A stretch of DNA of 64,000 nt, taken from NCBI GenBank assembly GCA_039619475.1, contig CM077115.1, positions 297,601,756 through 297,665,755 on the forward strand, in the 5' to 3' direction. This DNA comes from Icerya purchasi. Lineage: Eukaryota; Arthropoda; Insecta; Hemiptera; Monophlebidae. Positions within the stretch are counted from its first letter, which is position 1, and each line of letters opens with the position of its first letter. Both the position numbers and the translations under genes were made by a program. The notes below the pieces were generated by a model. It was not told the DNA's origin. It did not search any database and saw nothing but the letters and a program-made list of their open reading frames with translations. This document shows positions 63,801 to 64,000 of the stretch, one piece after another.

Positions 63801-64000
63801 GAAAATAATTTATTCGATTTAGATCAAAATATCGTCGCTCCGAGTAGAACAGCAAACTGAATATGGGGGGTAAAATAATTGACGACCGGAAAAGTAAAAT
63901 ATGACGCGTTATAATTAATGGCTATAAAATACTCGCCCCGGGAAAATGAAGTATTATCAATTTTATTCACTTGCCGAAGGTGAAAGTTAGCTCCCGTAGC

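Larger units (their letters stand above)
57233..64000. other. Non-coding stretch with a CpG-rich cluster
   Basis: No gene is confirmed. It holds the CpG-rich cluster at 57.8-59.0 kb, a hairpin (59074-59113), a C10 run (58921-58930) and a weak cysteine-rich open frame (60500-60805, minus). From 61 kb to the end I see nothing supportable. Confidence 0.5.

Overview
The window looks like non-coding DNA from an arthropod genome, most probably an insect. It is AT-rich and full of microsatellites and homopolymer runs. I found no intact protein-coding gene, rRNA, true tRNA or CRISPR array. Nearly all open frames are short, lack codon or domain support, or overlap other frames on both strands. What can be identified is a graveyard of transposable elements in a background that could be intergenic or a very long intron. 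The order of insect cannot be set from the sequence; the retroelement types seen are common across insects.

Region by region: (1) 1-10 kb holds a frameshifted Jockey-type gag remnant with three CCHC-like knuckles (1811-2209), a 78-bp near-perfect palindrome (3169-3246), a short non-LTR 3' scrap (5235-5330), a tRNA-derived SINE (5745-5873) and a CpG-rich cluster (about 7.6-9.0 kb). (2) 10-16 kb holds a 33-bp minisatellite, a long imperfect hairpin, and two decayed non-LTR ORF2 tails lying tail to tail (12340-12617 plus strand, 14446-15183 minus strand), both ending in GAA-type repeats. (3) 16-29 kb is mostly featureless, with microsatellites, a second SINE, a CpG-rich cluster and a decayed reverse transcriptase domain (27700-28325, minus). 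(4) 29-45 kb has a 20-bp satellite-like array with 80-bp higher-order spacing, further CpG clusters, a third SINE, and two copies of an interspersed repeat with TA-rich flanks (family A). (5) 47021-48536 is a decayed piggyBac-like DNA transposon with TTAA ends and a frameshifted transposase remnant. (6) 54-58 kb has another non-LTR tail, a 244-bp TTAA-flanked MITE, a fourth SINE, the third family A copy and a small linked module (family B). (7) 57-64 kb has a CpG-rich cluster and one weak cysteine-rich open frame.

No pathway or operon can be described because no working gene was recognised. All retroelement and transposase fragments carry stops or frameshifts and should be inactive. The most useful second looks are the piggyBac copy and the TTAA MITE, the SINE family, the A/B repeat families, the palindromes, and the CpG-rich clusters as candidate promoter, 5' exon or enhancer positions of a gene that extends outside the window. 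I did not find convincing evidence of a new biological system.
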